This document shows positions 8,377 to 17,806 of a stretch of 37,121 bases of DNA, piece by piece. Source of the DNA: Kibdelosporangium persicum. GTDB taxonomy: Bacteria; Actinomycetota; Actinomycetes; Mycobacteriales; Pseudonocardiaceae. The number at the start of each line of letters is the position of its first letter. Within the stretch, counting starts at the first letter, position 1. The stretch is taken from contig NZ_JAAATY010000058.1 in NCBI RefSeq assembly GCF_013280595.1, forward strand, positions 1-37,121. Direction: 5' to 3'. The position numbers and the translations under genes are program-made. The notes beneath the pieces are model-generated. The model did not search any database. It was not told the DNA's origin and saw only the letters and a program-made list of their open reading frames with translations.

Positions 8377-10766
8377 GCCACCGAACAGCGACCCGAGCAC
8401 GAACCACGACCGTCATGGACGAGGCGGCGAAGAGAGTGCTGGACGCGACCGAGGCCGACCCCTTCGCGCCGGTGGCGCTGGCGGTCATCGCCCCCGGCGG
8501 CTACGGCAAGACCACAGTTCTCAAGGCTTTCCGGCGCGTGTATGAAAGCGCGGGCGTCCGCGTGACCGACCGTCCTGGCGATCCCGAGGCCGCTGTGGTG
8601 GTCGACGACGCGCACAAACTGCCCGCCGACCGCCTGCGGGAGCTGGCCGAGGCCGACGTTCCCCGGCTGGTGATCGCGTTGCGGCCATGGCCGCGTTCGC
8701 CGGAACTCAGTGAGCTCACCCGGACGCTCGGCCAGACGGTGATGCTGGCGCCGCTGGACCGTGGCCAGGTCCGGTCGCATGCGTCCGGCGCATTCGGCGC
8801 GGCGCCCGCGGCGGAACTCGTGGAGTTCCTGTTCACCCAGACCGGCGGTGTCCCCGCTTTTGTGGACCGGTTGGTCTCGGCGATGACGGCACGGCCGGTG
8901 ACCGAGGTCCCGGACGCCGCGCTGGCCGCGTTCCGCTCCGACTTCGACCTGCTTGACCCCGATGTCCTGCAGTACGTGCTGGCCGCGCAGGCCGGCGCGG
9001 GACTCCGGACGGATCTGCTCGCCTCGTTGCTGTGCCGGGACGCGGGCGAAGTCGTGACCGTGATGGAAGCCGCCCGGGCGACCGGGCTGCTCGGCCACGA
9101 CGGCACTCTGTTGCCGATCTGCCACCGTGCCATCCGCGCGGTGATCCCGGCCGAACGTGCCTTGGCCGTGCGCCAACGACTTGCCGAGTTGCTGCTGGAG
9201 CGCGGCGAGTCCGTGCTGCCGTTGGCGCGGTCGCTGCTCGGCAGCGGTGCCGGCGGTGCCGGTGTCGCGGCCGCTTTCCACGCCGCCGCCCACGAGGCAC
9301 TGACCGAGGACCCGGCGTTGTCCGCGAAACTGTTCGCCGCGGCCGTGTCCGCGGGGCGTCCGGTGGCGCAGTGCGCGGCCGGCTGGGCGCACGCCTCGGC
9401 GCTGGCCGGTGATCTCGATTCCGCGATGCGTCTTGCTGATCAGGCGATCTCCGGGTCCGAGGACAAGGCGAGCGGCGCCAGGGTCGCTGCCACCGCGCTG
9501 GCGCACCGGGGGCAGCTCGGCCGAAGCGCCGAGTTGTACCGGTGGTCCGGTGACGGCTCGTTCGCCGCGATCGGCCTGATCGGCACCGGGCACCTGGTCG
9601 ACGTCACCTCCCCGGACGGGCTGCCGACGTTGTTGTCCGGCTCGGCTTCGCTGATGGCGCAAGGAGTCCGCGAGTCGGTCACCGGCAACTCGGTCGACGC
9701 GCTGTCCTCTTTGGTCCGTGCGGCCGGTTTGCTGGAACCCGCGGGCAGCGGGGTGTTGCTGCCGGACAGTCCCGCCGCGTTGGCGGCGTTGGTCGGCTTG
9801 CACTGCGGCGAACTCGGTGTCGCCGAGTCGGTGCTGGACCGGGCCGTGCGGTCGAACATGGGAGGGCCGTTGCTGGCGACGCGGCACCGGCTGCTGCAGG
9901 CGTGGATCTGCATGATGCGCGGCCAGCTGACCGCCGCCGCCGAACACCTCGCCGCGACACGCCCCCGCGAACCCCGGGACTGGCTGTTCGCCGTGGCCCT
10001 GGAGGTCGGCCTGGCCCGGCGTAACAGCGACGTCCAGGCACTGCGGCGGATCTGGGCGCAGGCGTGCGAAGCCGTCGTGCGGCACCCGGTCGACCTGTTC
10101 ACGATCCTGCCGCTCAGCGAATTCGCCGTGGCCGCGGCGAAACTGAGCGACCAGAGCCGCCTCGGGCCGCACCTGCGCGAGGCGTACGCCCTGACCAAGC
10201 AACTCGGCGAACCCGAGATGTGGCTCACTCCCCTGCACTGGGGCGGCCTGCACGCCGCGATCGTGGCCGAACAACCCGGCGAGGCCGCCGATCACGCGGC
10301 CGCGCTGGCCAAGAGCCACAGCCGGTTCGGCCGCGCCCTCGGCGAGGCCGCGCAGTGCTGGCTCGACGTCGTGGCGGGCAAGGTCGACCCGGTCCGTGCC
10401 GAGGCAGCGGCCCGCGGCCTGCACGACATGGGCATGGTCTGGGACGGCTCACGGCTGGCAGGACAGGCCGCGATCCGCACCTCCGACCGCAAGGCCATGG
10501 TGACGTTGCTGGACTGCGCCCGTGAACTGCAGGGCAAGCAGGCCGTGGCCGACCCGGCGCCGGCCACCACCAGCCCGTTGAGCGAACGCGAGCAGGAGGT
10601 CGCGGCACTGGTGCTGCAGGGCATGACGTACAAGCAGGTCGGCGACCAGCTGTTCATCTCGGCCAAGACCGTGGAACACCACATGGCCCGGATGCGTCAG
10701 CGCCTCGGCGCGAGCAGCCGCAGCGAACTGCTCACCCAGCTCCGGTCGATCACGGCGAAGAACTAG
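8373..10766 (+). CDS. large ATP-binding LuxR-family regulator (IniR-like)
   Basis: This protein has about 797 residues. A P-loop, PGGYGKTT (about 41-48), and a Walker-B-like VVVDDAH give an AAA/STAND-type ATPase. A long helical, repeat-like middle follows. The C-terminus is a LuxR helix-turn-helix (LSEREQEVAALVLQGMTYKQ then SAKTVEHHMARMRQRLGA). In M. tuberculosis the regulator Rv0339c next to iniBAC has the same architecture and has been reported to activate the operon, so this is the likely counterpart. The start is uncertain. TTG at 8373 overlaps the Hsp70-like stop (TTGA) and has GAGG 7 bases upstream. ATG at 8415 is the alternative and has no clear ribosome-binding site. Confidence 0.85.
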   Translation: MSHRTATRARTTTVMDEAAKRVLDATEADPFAPVALAVIAPGGYGKTTVLKAFRRVYESAGVRVTDRPGDPEAAVVVDDAHKLPADRLRELAEADVPRLVIALRPWPRSPELSELTRTLGQTVMLAPLDRGQVRSHASGAFGAAPAAELVEFLFTQTGGVPAFVDRLVSAMTARPVTEVPDAALAAFRSDFDLLDPDVLQYVLAAQAGAGLRTDLLASLLCRDAGEVVTVMEAARATGLLGHDGTLLPICHRAIRAVIPAERALAVRQRLAELLLERGESVLPLARSLLGSGAGGAGVAAAFHAAAHEALTEDPALSAKLFAAAVSAGRPVAQCAAGWAHASALAGDLDSAMRLADQAISGSEDKASGARVAATALAHRGQLGRSAELYRWSGDGSFAAIGLIGTGHLVDVTSPDGLPTLLSGSASLMAQGVRESVTGNSVDALSSLVRAAGLLEPAGSGVLLPDSPAALAALVGLHCGELGVAESVLDRAVRSNMGGPLLATRHRLLQAWICMMRGQLTAAAEHLAATRPREPRDWLFAVALEVGLARRNSDVQALRRIWAQACEAVVRHPVDLFTILPLSEFAVAAAKLSDQSRLGPHLREAYALTKQLGEPEMWLTPLHWGGLHAAIVAEQPGEAADHAAALAKSHSRFGRALGEAAQCWLDVVAGKVDPVRAEAAARGLHDMGMVWDGSRLAGQAAIRTSDRKAMVTLLDCARELQGKQAVADPAPATTSPLSEREQEVAALVLQGMTYKQVGDQLFISAKTVEHHMARMRQRLGASSRSELLTQLRSITAKN

Positions 10767-10884
10767 GACCCGATCGGGTGACGGGGCAGCGGGCGAGGTC
10801 CTGGCCGCTGACCCGACGGTCGGCCGTTGACATCCGACGTCCCGGTCTGGTGACGTCCCCTGTGGCGTGAAGAAGGGACGTGAC

Positions 10885-12120
10885 ATGGGTATATCCGGGA
10901 AACTGGCCGCGCTCACGGCGGCAGGCCTGCTGCTGTCGGGCTTACCCGCACTGGCCGCCGGGGACGTGCCGAGGACGGGCTTCGAGCAGTCCGGCGGCGC
11001 CCGGTGGACCACGATGGCCGAGGAACACTCCTTGCTGAAGCAGCTCGGCCGCAAGGTGCCGGTGAGCCAGGTCGGCACGAGCGTGCAGGGACGGCCGTTG
11101 CACCTCGTACGTGTCGGCAAAGGCGGCCCGACGACCGTGCTCTTCCTGTGCGCGCAGCACGGTGACGAACCGGCCGGGCGGGAGGCGTGCCTGATCAAGA
11201 TCCGGGACCTGGCTTACGGCAAGGCCTCCGTGCCGCCGGGGACCACGTTGTTGTTCGTGCCGACCGCGAACCCCGACGGGCGCGAGGCGAACACGCGCGG
11301 CAACGCCGACGGCGTCGACATCAACCGGGACCACATCGCACTGGAAACCCCTGAGGGACGCACGTTCGCGCGGATCATCCGGGACCACCGGCCTGACGTC
11401 GTGCACGACCTGCACGAGTTCGGCCCGCGGCCTTTGGTGTACGACAAGGACGTTCTGTGGCTCTGGCCGCGGAACCTCAACGTGCACAAGCGGGTGCACG
11501 ACGAGTCCGAGGTGTTGTCCCGCTCGTACATCCGGCCTGCCGTGGAATCCCGTGGGCTGACCAGTGGCGTGTACGGCATGCTCGTCGACCCGGTGACCGG
11601 CGAGCCGACGCAGCAGATCGCGGGCGACGGGCAGGAGCGGATTCTGCGCAACACCACGGGCTTGAAGCACGCCCTCGGGTTGCTGGTGGAGACCAACGAC
11701 GCGCCCAACCCCGGCGAGGACGTTCCGGCCGCGGCCCGGCGACGGGTCGCGTCACAGCTGTACGCGGTCGACGGGACGCTGAAGCTGGTGCGCGACAGGC
11801 GTGGCCAGGTCGAGGCCGCGACCACGATCAGCCGCGTGACCGCGCCGTTCCAGCGTGGGCCGATCTACTTCGGTGGCGCGGACAACGAAGCACCTCCGGC
11901 CGGTGAGGTCGAGCCGAACCCGCCCTGCGGCTACCGGTTGACCTCCGCGCAGTACGAGCAGGTGGCGGAGAAGCTCTCGTTGCACGGCGTGGCGTCACGG
12001 CGTGACGGCGACGGACGGCTCGTGCCGTTGGCCCAGCAGTCCCGGCCGCTGATCCCGCTGCTGCTGGACGCTCGGGCGGACTTCGAGTTGGTCGCGGGTA
12101 CGCCGGTCGAACGCTGCTGA
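10885..12120 (+). CDS. secreted M14-family zinc carboxypeptidase
   Basis: This protein has about 411 residues. A Sec signal peptide is clear (MGISGKLAALTAAGLLLSGLP, with likely cleavage after ALA near residue 25). M14 zinc-site features are the H-G-D-E segment (AQHGDEPAGRE), a downstream HDLHE segment, and LLVETNDA, which holds the probable catalytic glutamate. Such enzymes remove C-terminal residues from peptides, or act on peptidoglycan-type peptides, outside the cell. I chose the ATG at 10885 because AAGGGA lies 6 bases upstream; a GTG at 10867 would add six residues. A strong terminator follows, so the gene appears monocistronic. The physiological substrate cannot be read from sequence. 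Confidence 0.87.
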   Translation: MGISGKLAALTAAGLLLSGLPALAAGDVPRTGFEQSGGARWTTMAEEHSLLKQLGRKVPVSQVGTSVQGRPLHLVRVGKGGPTTVLFLCAQHGDEPAGREACLIKIRDLAYGKASVPPGTTLLFVPTANPDGREANTRGNADGVDINRDHIALETPEGRTFARIIRDHRPDVVHDLHEFGPRPLVYDKDVLWLWPRNLNVHKRVHDESEVLSRSYIRPAVESRGLTSGVYGMLVDPVTGEPTQQIAGDGQERILRNTTGLKHALGLLVETNDAPNPGEDVPAAARRRVASQLYAVDGTLKLVRDRRGQVEAATTISRVTAPFQRGPIYFGGADNEAPPAGEVEPNPPCGYRLTSAQYEQVAEKLSLHGVASRRDGDGRLVPLAQQSRPLIPLLLDARADFELVAGTPVERC

Positions 12121-12135
12121 GCGACGTCGAACTCC

Positions 12136-12167
12136 AGTGGGTGGCCGCGCTCACAGGGCCACCCACT
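12136..12167 (+). terminator. terminator after the M14 peptidase
   Basis: A perfect 11-bp inverted repeat (AGTGGGTGGCC with GGCCACCCACT) with a 10-base loop starts 16 bases after the peptidase stop. There is no T run, which is common for actinomycete terminators. Confidence 0.75.
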
Positions 12168-12195
12168 CGGGTTGAGCTGGGGGTTTGATGGTGCG

Positions 12196-13488
12196 GTGAG
12201 AAAACTGTGGGGCGGTCACGAGACACGTGAGCGCATACCAGGGGAAGTCTGGGTCCTGGTGTCGGCGTGTTTCCTCGTGGCCATCGGGTTCGGGATGATG
12301 GCGCCGGTCGTTCCCGCGTTCGCCACGACGTTCGGGGTCGGTGTCACCGCCGCTTCGTTCGTCGTCAGCGCGTTCGCCATCGTGCGGCTGGCGTTCGCGC
12401 CCGCGAGCGGGTCGCTGGTGTCGCGGTTCGCCGAGCGGCCGGTCCTGTTGTGGGGGTTGGTGATCAACGCCGTCTCCACGGCCGCGTGCGCGTGGGCGAC
12501 GTCGTACTGGCAGCTGATCGGATTCCGGTCGATCGCCGGTCTCGGCTCGGTGATGTTCACCGTGGCCGCCATCGGCCTGGTGATCAGGCTCAGCCCGGTC
12601 GGCCTGCGCGGACGGGTCTCCGGGCTGTGGTCGACCAGCTTCCTGTTGGGCAACATGGCCGGCCCGTTGTTCGGCGGGCTGTTCGCCGGCGCGTCGCTCC
12701 GGCTGCCGTTCGTGATCTACGGCACCGGCACGGTGCTCGCCGCGCTGCTGATCTGGCTGCTGCTGAAGAAGTCCGGCGGGAGTGTGACGTCGGCCTCGCT
12801 GGAGCTGCCGGAGTTCACCGTCCGGCAAGCGGTGCGGCGCCGGGCGTACCGGGCGTCGCTGGCGTCGTCGTTCGCGGTCGGGTGGATCTCGTTCGGCGTC
12901 CGGTTCTCGTTGATCCCGTTGTTCGTGGTCGGCGCGCTGCACGAGTCCAGCACCGTCTCCGGCATCGGCCTGTCGATCTACGCGGTGGGCACGGCGGCCG
13001 TCCTGATGATCGCGGGCCGGATCGCGGACCTGAGAGGCCGCAAGCCCGTCGTGCTGGCCGGGCTGGCGATCCTCACCGTCGGGTCGGTCCTGCTGGGCCT
13101 GGCCACGACCACACCGTTGTTCTTCGCCGCCGCGCTGATCTCGGGCATCGGGTCCGGTCTGGTCACCCCGGCGCAGACGGCGACCGTCGCCGACGTGATC
13201 GGCACGGACGTGCGCGGCGGGCCGGTGCTGGCGTTCTTCCAGATGGCCGCGGACTTCGGCGCCATCATCGGGCCGCTGGCGGCGGGCGTGATCGTCGACC
13301 TGTGGTCCTACCAGGCCGCCTTCGTCCTGTGCGGGCTGATCTCGGCGCTCGCGCTCGGCCTGTGGCTGATCGCCCCGGAAACGCTTGTGGGCGGCCGGGA
13401 AAGGCCGCCCACAAGGGTGTCACCGGAGCGTCAGGCCACGCCGGGGTCCGAGGTCTGCGGACCGGCGGCGGACACGTCGTCCAGCTGA
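12196..13488 (+). CDS. MFS transporter, drug/proton antiporter type
   Basis: This protein has about 430 residues and 12 predicted transmembrane helices. The MFS motif A appears in the loop after helix 8 as [16 protein letters not shown]; the first copy is weaker ([16 protein letters not shown]). The fold suggests a DHA1-type exporter for a small molecule, with substrate unknown. I chose the GTG at 12196 because the TTG at 12172 lies almost against the upstream terminator; neither has a strong ribosome-binding site. The last 30 or so residues are hydrophilic, are read through a strong hairpin (13384-13415), and overlap the 3' end of convergent aceE by 58 bp. That tail is probably not part of the core fold. 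Confidence 0.85.
   Translation: MRKLWGGHETRERIPGEVWVLVSACFLVAIGFGMMAPVVPAFATTFGVGVTAASFVVSAFAIVRLAFAPASGSLVSRFAERPVLLWGLVINAVSTAACAWATSYWQLIGFRSIAGLGSVMFTVAAIGLVIRLSPVGLRGRVSGLWSTSFLLGNMAGPLFGGLFAGASLRLPFVIYGTGTVLAALLIWLLLKKSGGSVTSASLELPEFTVRQAVRRRAYRASLASSFAVGWISFGVRFSLIPLFVVGALHESSTVSGIGLSIYAVGTAAVLMIAGRIADLRGRKPVVLAGLAILTVGSVLLGLATTTPLFFAAALISGIGSGLVTPAQTATVADVIGTDVRGGPVLAFFQMAADFGAIIGPLAAGVIVDLWSYQAAFVLCGLISALALGLWLIAPETLVGGRERPPTRVSPERQATPGSEVCGPAADTSSS
13384..13415. terminator. bidirectional terminator hairpin between MFS and aceE
   Basis: A perfect 13-bp stem (CTTGTGGGCGGCC with GGCCGCCCACAAG) encloses a 6-base loop. It lies just beyond the aceE stop on the minus strand and inside the last codons of the MFS frame on the plus strand. 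It can serve both convergent genes. Confidence 0.75.
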
Positions 13489-16205
13489 TACTTCCTGGTC
13501 GCCTCGACCACCTTGGCCTTGTCGATCTCGCCGCGCCTGGCCAGCGCGGCCAGCACGCCCACCACGATCGACTCGGCGTCCACCAGGAAGTGGCGCCGCG
13601 CGGCCGGGCGGGTGTCGGAGAACCCGAACCCGTCCGTGCCCAGCGCCACCATGTCGCCCGGCACCCACGGCCGGATCAGGTCCGGAACCGCACGCATCCA
13701 GTCCGACACCGCCACAACCGGGCCCTCGGTCTCCGACAGCACCGACGTCACGTACGGAACGCGCGGCTCGGCCTCCGGGTGCAGCAGGTTGTGCCGGTCG
13801 ACCTCGACGGCCTCACGACGCAGCTCCGAGTACGACGTGGCCGACCACACATGGGCCTGCACACCCCACTCCTCGTTGAGCAGCTCCTGCGCCTTGAGCG
13901 CCCACGGCAACGCCACACCGGAACCGAGGATCTGCGCCTTCGGGCCACTGCCCGACGGCGCGCCCTTGTAGTGGTACAGCCCGCGCAGCAGGCCCTCCAC
14001 GTCCAGGTCCTCCGGCTCGGCGGGCTGCTGGTACGGCTCGTTGTAGATGGTCAGGTAGTAGAAGATGTCCTCCGCCTGGTCGCCGTACATCCGGCGCAGA
14101 CCGTCCTTGACGATGTGCGCGACCTCGAACGACCACGCCGGGTCGTACGCGACGACGGCCGGGTTGGTCGCCGCCAGCAGCAGCGAGTGCCCGTCGTTGT
14201 GCTGCAGGCCCTCACCGGTCAGCGTCGTACGGCCGGCCGTGGCACCCAGCACGAACCCGCGCGCCATCTGGTCGGCAGCGGCCCACAGGCCGTCACCGGT
14301 GCGCTGGAACCCGAACATCGAGTAGAAGATGTAGATCGGGATCATCGGCTCGCCGTGCGTGGCGTACGACGTGCCCACCGCGGTGAACGACGCGGTCGAC
14401 CCGGCCTCGTTGATGCCCTCGTGCAGGATCTGGCCGCGCTCGCTCTCCTTGTAGGCGAGCATCAGCTTCGCGTCCACCGAGGTGTACAGCTGACCCTGGC
14501 GGTTGTAGATCTTCTGCGTCGGGAACATCGAGTCCATGCCGAACGTCCGGGCCTCGTCCGGGATGATCGGCACGATCCGCGGCCCGATCTCCGGGTCCTT
14601 GGCCAGGTCACGGACCAGCCGGACGAACGCCATCGTGGTGGCGACCTCCTGCTTGCCCGACCCCCTGCGGACCACGTCGTAGACCTTGTCGCCGGGCAGC
14701 ACCAGCGTCTTGGACTTCGCGCGCCGCTCCGGCACGAACCCGCCCAGCTGGCGGCGCCGCTCCAGCATGTACTGGATCTCCGGCGAGTCCTGGCCGGGGT
14801 GGAAGTACGGCGGCAGGTACGGGTCCTTCTCCAGCTCGGCGTCGCTGATCGGGATCCGCAGGGTGTCGCGGAAGCCCTTCAGGTCGTCGAGGGTCATCTT
14901 CTTCATCTGGTGCGTGGCGTTGCGCGCCGCGAAGTGCGGGCCGAGGTTGTAGCCCTTGATCGTCTTGGCGAGGATCACCGTCGGCGCGCCGTGCGTCTCC
15001 GAGGCCGCCTTGTACGCCGCGTAGACCTTGCGGTAGTCGTGGCCACCGCGCTTGAGGTTCCAGATCTCCTGGTCGTCGAGGTTGAGCACCAGGTCCTTGG
15101 TCCGCGGGTCGCGGCCGAAGAAGTGCTCACGCACGTAGGCGCCGTCGTTGGCCTTGTAGGTCTGGTAGTCGCCGTCCGGCGTGGTGTTCATCAGGTTGAC
15201 CAGCGCGCCGTCGCGGTCGGCGTGCAGCAGCGCGTCCCACTCGCGGCCCCAGATGACCTTGATGACGTTCCAGCCCGCGCCGCGGAAGAACGCCTCCAGC
15301 TCCTGGATGATCTTGCCGTTGCCGCGGACCGGGCCGTCCAGCCGCTGCAGGTTGCAGTTGATCACGAAGGTCAGGTTGTCCAGGCCCTCGTTGGCCGCGA
15401 CGTGGATCAGGCCACGCGACTCCGGCTCGTCCATCTCGCCGTCGCCGAGGAACGCCCATACTCGCTGGTCGGACGTGTCCTTGATGCCCCGGTCGTGCAG
15501 GTAGTGGTTGAACCGGGCCTGGTAGATGGCGTTCATCGGGCCCAGGCCCATGGAGACCGTCGGGTACTCCCAGAAGTCCGGCATCAGCCGCGGGTGCGGG
15601 TACGACGGCAGGCCGCCGCCCATCCCGGCGTGCGAGTACTCCTGACGGAAACCGTCCAGCTGGTTCTCGGCGAGCCTGCCCTCCAGGTACGCGCGCGCGT
15701 ACATACCAGGAGACGCGTGGCCCTGGAAGAACACGTGGTCTCCCCCGCCGGGGTGGTCCTTGCCGCGGAAGAACCAGTTGAAACCGACCTCGTAGAGCGT
15801 CGCGGAGGACGCGTAGGTCGAAATGTGTCCACCGACACCCACACCGGGACGCTGCGCCCGGTGCACGGTCATCGCCGCGTTCCAGCGGATCCACGCACGG
15901 TAGCGGCGTTCGACCTCTTCGTCACCGGGGAACCACGGTTCCTGCTCGGTGGGGATGGTGTTGACGTAGTCGGTGCTCGTCAGCGACGGAATCCCGACAC
16001 GCCCCTCCCGGGCCCGCTCCAGCAGCCGGAGCATCAGGTAGCGAGCGCGCTGCTGCCCGCCGTCCTGCAGGACGGCGTCGAACGACTCAAGCCACTCCGA
16101 CGTCTCCTCGGGGTCGATATCGGGCAGGTGGGCGGCGAGGCCGTCGCGGATAACGTGCACCCTCCCTGGGGTGCCGGCGCCGTGTGAGTTGGTTTGCGGG
16201 GCCAA
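13431..16205 (-). CDS. aceE: pyruvate dehydrogenase E1 component, homodimeric
   Basis: This 924-residue protein matches actinobacterial AceE along its length. It decarboxylates pyruvate with thiamine diphosphate and transfers the acetyl group to the lipoyl domain of E2, in the cytoplasm. Seen are the N-terminal family block [16 protein letters not shown], the [15 protein letters not shown] active-site region, and the thiamine-binding motif [10 protein letters not shown] followed by a ...NCNLQR segment. Start: TTG at 16205 with GAGGAG about 5 bases upstream; it gives the expected N-terminal length. The gene stands alone, facing DUF3052 divergently. A CGCCAA-N10-TTGGCG inverted repeat at 16241-16262, just upstream, could be an operator. 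E2 and E3 are not in the window. Confidence 0.95.
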   Translation of the reverse strand: MAPQTNSHGAGTPGRVHVIRDGLAAHLPDIDPEETSEWLESFDAVLQDGGQQRARYLMLRLLERAREGRVGIPSLTSTDYVNTIPTEQEPWFPGDEEVERRYRAWIRWNAAMTVHRAQRPGVGVGGHISTYASSATLYEVGFNWFFRGKDHPGGGDHVFFQGHASPGMYARAYLEGRLAENQLDGFRQEYSHAGMGGGLPSYPHPRLMPDFWEYPTVSMGLGPMNAIYQARFNHYLHDRGIKDTSDQRVWAFLGDGEMDEPESRGLIHVAANEGLDNLTFVINCNLQRLDGPVRGNGKIIQELEAFFRGAGWNVIKVIWGREWDALLHADRDGALVNLMNTTPDGDYQTYKANDGAYVREHFFGRDPRTKDLVLNLDDQEIWNLKRGGHDYRKVYAAYKAASETHGAPTVILAKTIKGYNLGPHFAARNATHQMKKMTLDDLKGFRDTLRIPISDAELEKDPYLPPYFHPGQDSPEIQYMLERRRQLGGFVPERRAKSKTLVLPGDKVYDVVRRGSGKQEVATTMAFVRLVRDLAKDPEIGPRIVPIIPDEARTFGMDSMFPTQKIYNRQGQLYTSVDAKLMLAYKESERGQILHEGINEAGSTASFTAVGTSYATHGEPMIPIYIFYSMFGFQRTGDGLWAAADQMARGFVLGATAGRTTLTGEGLQHNDGHSLLLAATNPAVVAYDPAWSFEVAHIVKDGLRRMYGDQAEDIFYYLTIYNEPYQQPAEPEDLDVEGLLRGLYHYKGAPSGSGPKAQILGSGVALPWALKAQELLNEEWGVQAHVWSATSYSELRREAVEVDRHNLLHPEAEPRVPYVTSVLSETEGPVVAVSDWMRAVPDLIRPWVPGDMVALGTDGFGFSDTRPAARRHFLVDAESIVVGVLAALARRGEIDKAKVVEATRKYQLDDVSAAGPQTSDPGVA

Positions 16206-16550
16206 GGGGTCTCCTCGCCTGGTTCTCTCGTTGTTTCCTACGCCAATTCAACCCGGTTGGCGTGCGTCATACCTCATCGTCGTCCCGATCGGGCCCCACG
16301 TCATCACTACTCGTGAGTAACCCGATGGCGGTGTGCCCCACACTCCCGGGAGTGGTATTGCCTTCTTCAAGGCACGGGCGATCCGACGCATACCGTCACC
16401 GTAGTGCGGGCTCCGTCGGGCTCCCGAGCGGACACAGTTGGGCACTGACCCGGTGTGGACGGTTGCGCATCCGGGTACTGGGAGTGTTCGCTATCGCCTA
16501 ACACGCGGTGCCTCCGGCGCCGCATTGGTTCACATGGAGGAGTGGAAGCC
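16206..16550. promoter_or_regulatory. divergent region between aceE and DUF3052
   Basis: This 345-bp region contains no supported gene. The aceE ribosome-binding site (GAGGAG, minus strand) lies at its left edge. An inverted repeat CGCCAA-N10-TTGGCG (16241-16262) lies close to aceE. A small hairpin TGCCTT-cttc-AAGGCA is at 16359-16374. I see no confident -35/-10 pair for either gene. Confidence 0.35.
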
Positions 16551-16982
16551 GTGGTGGCCGCGGGAGACGCCGGCAAAGCAGGCGTCGCCGAGAAGCTTGG
16601 GATCGAACCAGGCATTGTCGTCCAGGAGATCGGCTGGGACGAGGACGTCGACGACGACGTGCGTGCCGCCATCGAGGAACGCAGCGGTAGCGACCTGCTG
16701 GACGAGGACGCCGACGAGGTGGTCGACGTCATCCTGCTGTGGTGGCGGGAGGACGACGGTGATCTCGCCGACACGCTCCTCGACGTACGCAGCCCGCTCG
16801 CCGACACCGGTGTGATCTGGGTGCTGACACCCAAGACCGGGCGGGACGGGCACGTGGAGCCCAGCGAGATCGCCGAGGCGGTGTCGACAGCGGGCATGGC
16901 ACAGACCTCGAACATCAGCGTGGGCAGCGACTGGACCGCGACCAGGCTCGTGTCGCCGAAGTCCGCCAACACCCGCCGCTGA
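16551..16982 (+). CDS. DUF3052 domain protein
   Basis: This 143-residue acidic cytoplasmic protein matches DUF3052 along its whole length (EKLGIEPGIVVQEIGWDEDVDDDVR near the N-terminus, then DEVVDVILLWWREDDGDL and VIWVLTPKTGR). The family is conserved in actinobacteria next to aceE or fatty-acid genes, and its function is unknown. The GTG at 16551 is preceded by GGAGGA at 9 bases and yields the family's usual N-terminus MVAAGDAG; a second GTG follows directly. A 9-bp hairpin terminator follows. The aceE-DUF3052-ahpE order is a conserved actinomycete neighbourhood (from memory), which suggests a housekeeping role near pyruvate or acetyl-CoA metabolism. Confidence 0.9.
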   Translation: MVAAGDAGKAGVAEKLGIEPGIVVQEIGWDEDVDDDVRAAIEERSGSDLLDEDADEVVDVILLWWREDDGDLADTLLDVRSPLADTGVIWVLTPKTGRDGHVEPSEIAEAVSTAGMAQTSNISVGSDWTATRLVSPKSANTRR

Positions 16983-16997
16983 CGCCCAGTGCGTGAA

Positions 16998-17021
16998 CCG
17001 TCTGGGACCACACCCAGACGG
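16998..17021 (+). terminator. terminator after DUF3052
   Basis: A perfect 9-bp stem, CCGTCTGGG with CCCAGACGG, with a 6-base loop lies 16 bases after the DUF3052 stop and before ahpE. Confidence 0.65.
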
Positions 17022-17071
17022 GGCACTAGGCTGGGCGGAAACGGCGGACTCGCATCTGGGAGGACACGGGT

Positions 17072-17533
17072 ATGGCGGTCGAGGTCGGTTCGAAGGCCCC
17101 GGACTTCACGCTCAACGACTACAACAAGCAGCCGGTCACGCTCTCGTCGTTCCAGGGCGAGAAGAACGTGCTGCTGGTGTTCTACCCGTTCGCGTTCAGC
17201 GGCATATGCCAGGGCGAACTGTGCCAGGTGCGGGACGAACTGGCGAACTACAGCGACGCCGACGTCCAGGTCCTCGGCGTGTCCGTGGACAGCCCCTTCG
17301 CCCTCAAGGCGTGGGCCGACCAGCAGGGCTACACCTTCCCCCTGCTGGCGGACTTCTGGCCGCACGGCGAGGTGGCGCAGGCGTACGGCGTGTTCAACGA
17401 CAAGGCAGGCATGGCCCTGCGCGGCACCTTCCTGATCGACAAGGAAGGCACCGTCCGCTTCGCCGCGGTCAACCAGCCAGGCGAACCCCGTGACCAGGAG
17501 GCCTGGAAGAAAGCAGTCGCCGACCTGGCATGA
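17072..17533 (+). CDS. ahpE: AhpE-type one-cysteine peroxiredoxin
   Basis: This 153-residue protein aligns along its length with mycobacterial AhpE. It reduces hydrogen peroxide and organic hydroperoxides in the cytoplasm and is recycled by mycothiol or mycoredoxin-type partners. The peroxidatic site is the P-x-x-x-S-x-x-C motif at 39-46, with Cys46 in SGICQGEL. The FPLLADFWPHG and RGTFLIDKEG segments are also typical. Besides Cys46 there is Cys51 in the same helix (ELCQV), where M. tuberculosis AhpE has no cysteine; this extra residue could influence resolution. The ATG is preceded by GGGAGGA. A TAGGCT -10-like box (17027-17032) lies upstream, but no -35 box is clear. Confidence 0.93.
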   Translation: MAVEVGSKAPDFTLNDYNKQPVTLSSFQGEKNVLLVFYPFAFSGICQGELCQVRDELANYSDADVQVLGVSVDSPFALKAWADQQGYTFPLLADFWPHGEVAQAYGVFNDKAGMALRGTFLIDKEGTVRFAAVNQPGEPRDQEAWKKAVADLA

Positions 17534-17543
17534 TTGTCCTGAC

Positions 17544-17567
17544 CGCGGTGCCCGCCAGGGCACCGCG
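17544..17567 (+). terminator. terminator after ahpE
   Basis: A perfect 10-bp stem (CGCGGTGCCC with GGGCACCGCG) with a GCCA loop lies 10 bases after the ahpE stop and ends 3 bases before the tRNA gene. Confidence 0.75.
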
Positions 17568-17570
17568 CGA

Positions 17571-17642
17571 GGGCGCATAGCTCAGCGGAAGAGCACCTCC
17601 CTTACAAGGAGGGGGTCGCAGGTTCGAACCCTGCTGCGCCCA
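17571..17642 (+). tRNA. tRNA-Val (anticodon UAC)
   Basis: A full cloverleaf can be drawn. The acceptor stem pairs GGGCGCA with TGCGCCC, and the D arm is GCTC...GAGC. The anticodon stem CCTCC/GGAGG holds a CTTACAA loop (anticodon TAC). The T arm GCAGG/CCTGC holds TTCGAAC. The discriminator base is A, and CCA is not encoded. It reads GUA and probably other valine codons. Confidence 0.95.
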
Positions 17643-17650
17643 CGGCCTCA

Positions 17651-17791
17651 GGTCGACCCTGCTCGCGGACTGCGCTTCGCTTGTCCGCTCGCCGGGTCGG
17701 CCGTCTTTATTTTGGGGGGCCGAGCCCCCCAGACCCCCCACGGTGCGGGCTCCGCGCCTTCCAGCGCTGGGCGCTTTGGGCTTGGACCAGC
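17651..17791 (+). repeat. structured intergenic repeat, copy A
   Basis: The conserved core is 84 bp (17708-17791) and matches copy B (20061-20144) at 79 of 84 positions. The core holds a GGGGGGC-CGA-GCCCCCC hairpin, a GGTGCGG/CCGCGCC hairpin and the palindrome CCAGCGCTGG. Just upstream, a two-part stem is unlike copy B in sequence but alike in shape: outer arms GGTCGACCC (17651-17659) and GGGTCGGCC (17694-17702), inner arms GCGGAC and GTCCGC (17665-17670, 17683-17688). It lies between tRNA-Val and the 3' end of the minus-strand pnuC-like gene and may act as a terminator or a structured RNA. Confidence 0.75.
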
Positions 17792-17806
17792 ACTGGGTGC
17801 GTCGGG

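Noticed and set aside
8175-10424. Minus-strand open frame of 749 codons
   Set aside because: It is the antisense shadow of the LuxR regulator, whose P-loop and HTH motifs are clear on the plus strand.
12267-16187. Plus-strand open frame of 1306 codons
   Set aside because: It crosses MFS in a wrong frame and then lies antisense to aceE. The arginine- and valine-rich product has no family resemblance.
16309-16321. CTCGTGAGTAAC as a third copy of the 46-bp palindrome
   Set aside because: Only about nine bases match and there is no inverted partner at the expected distance.
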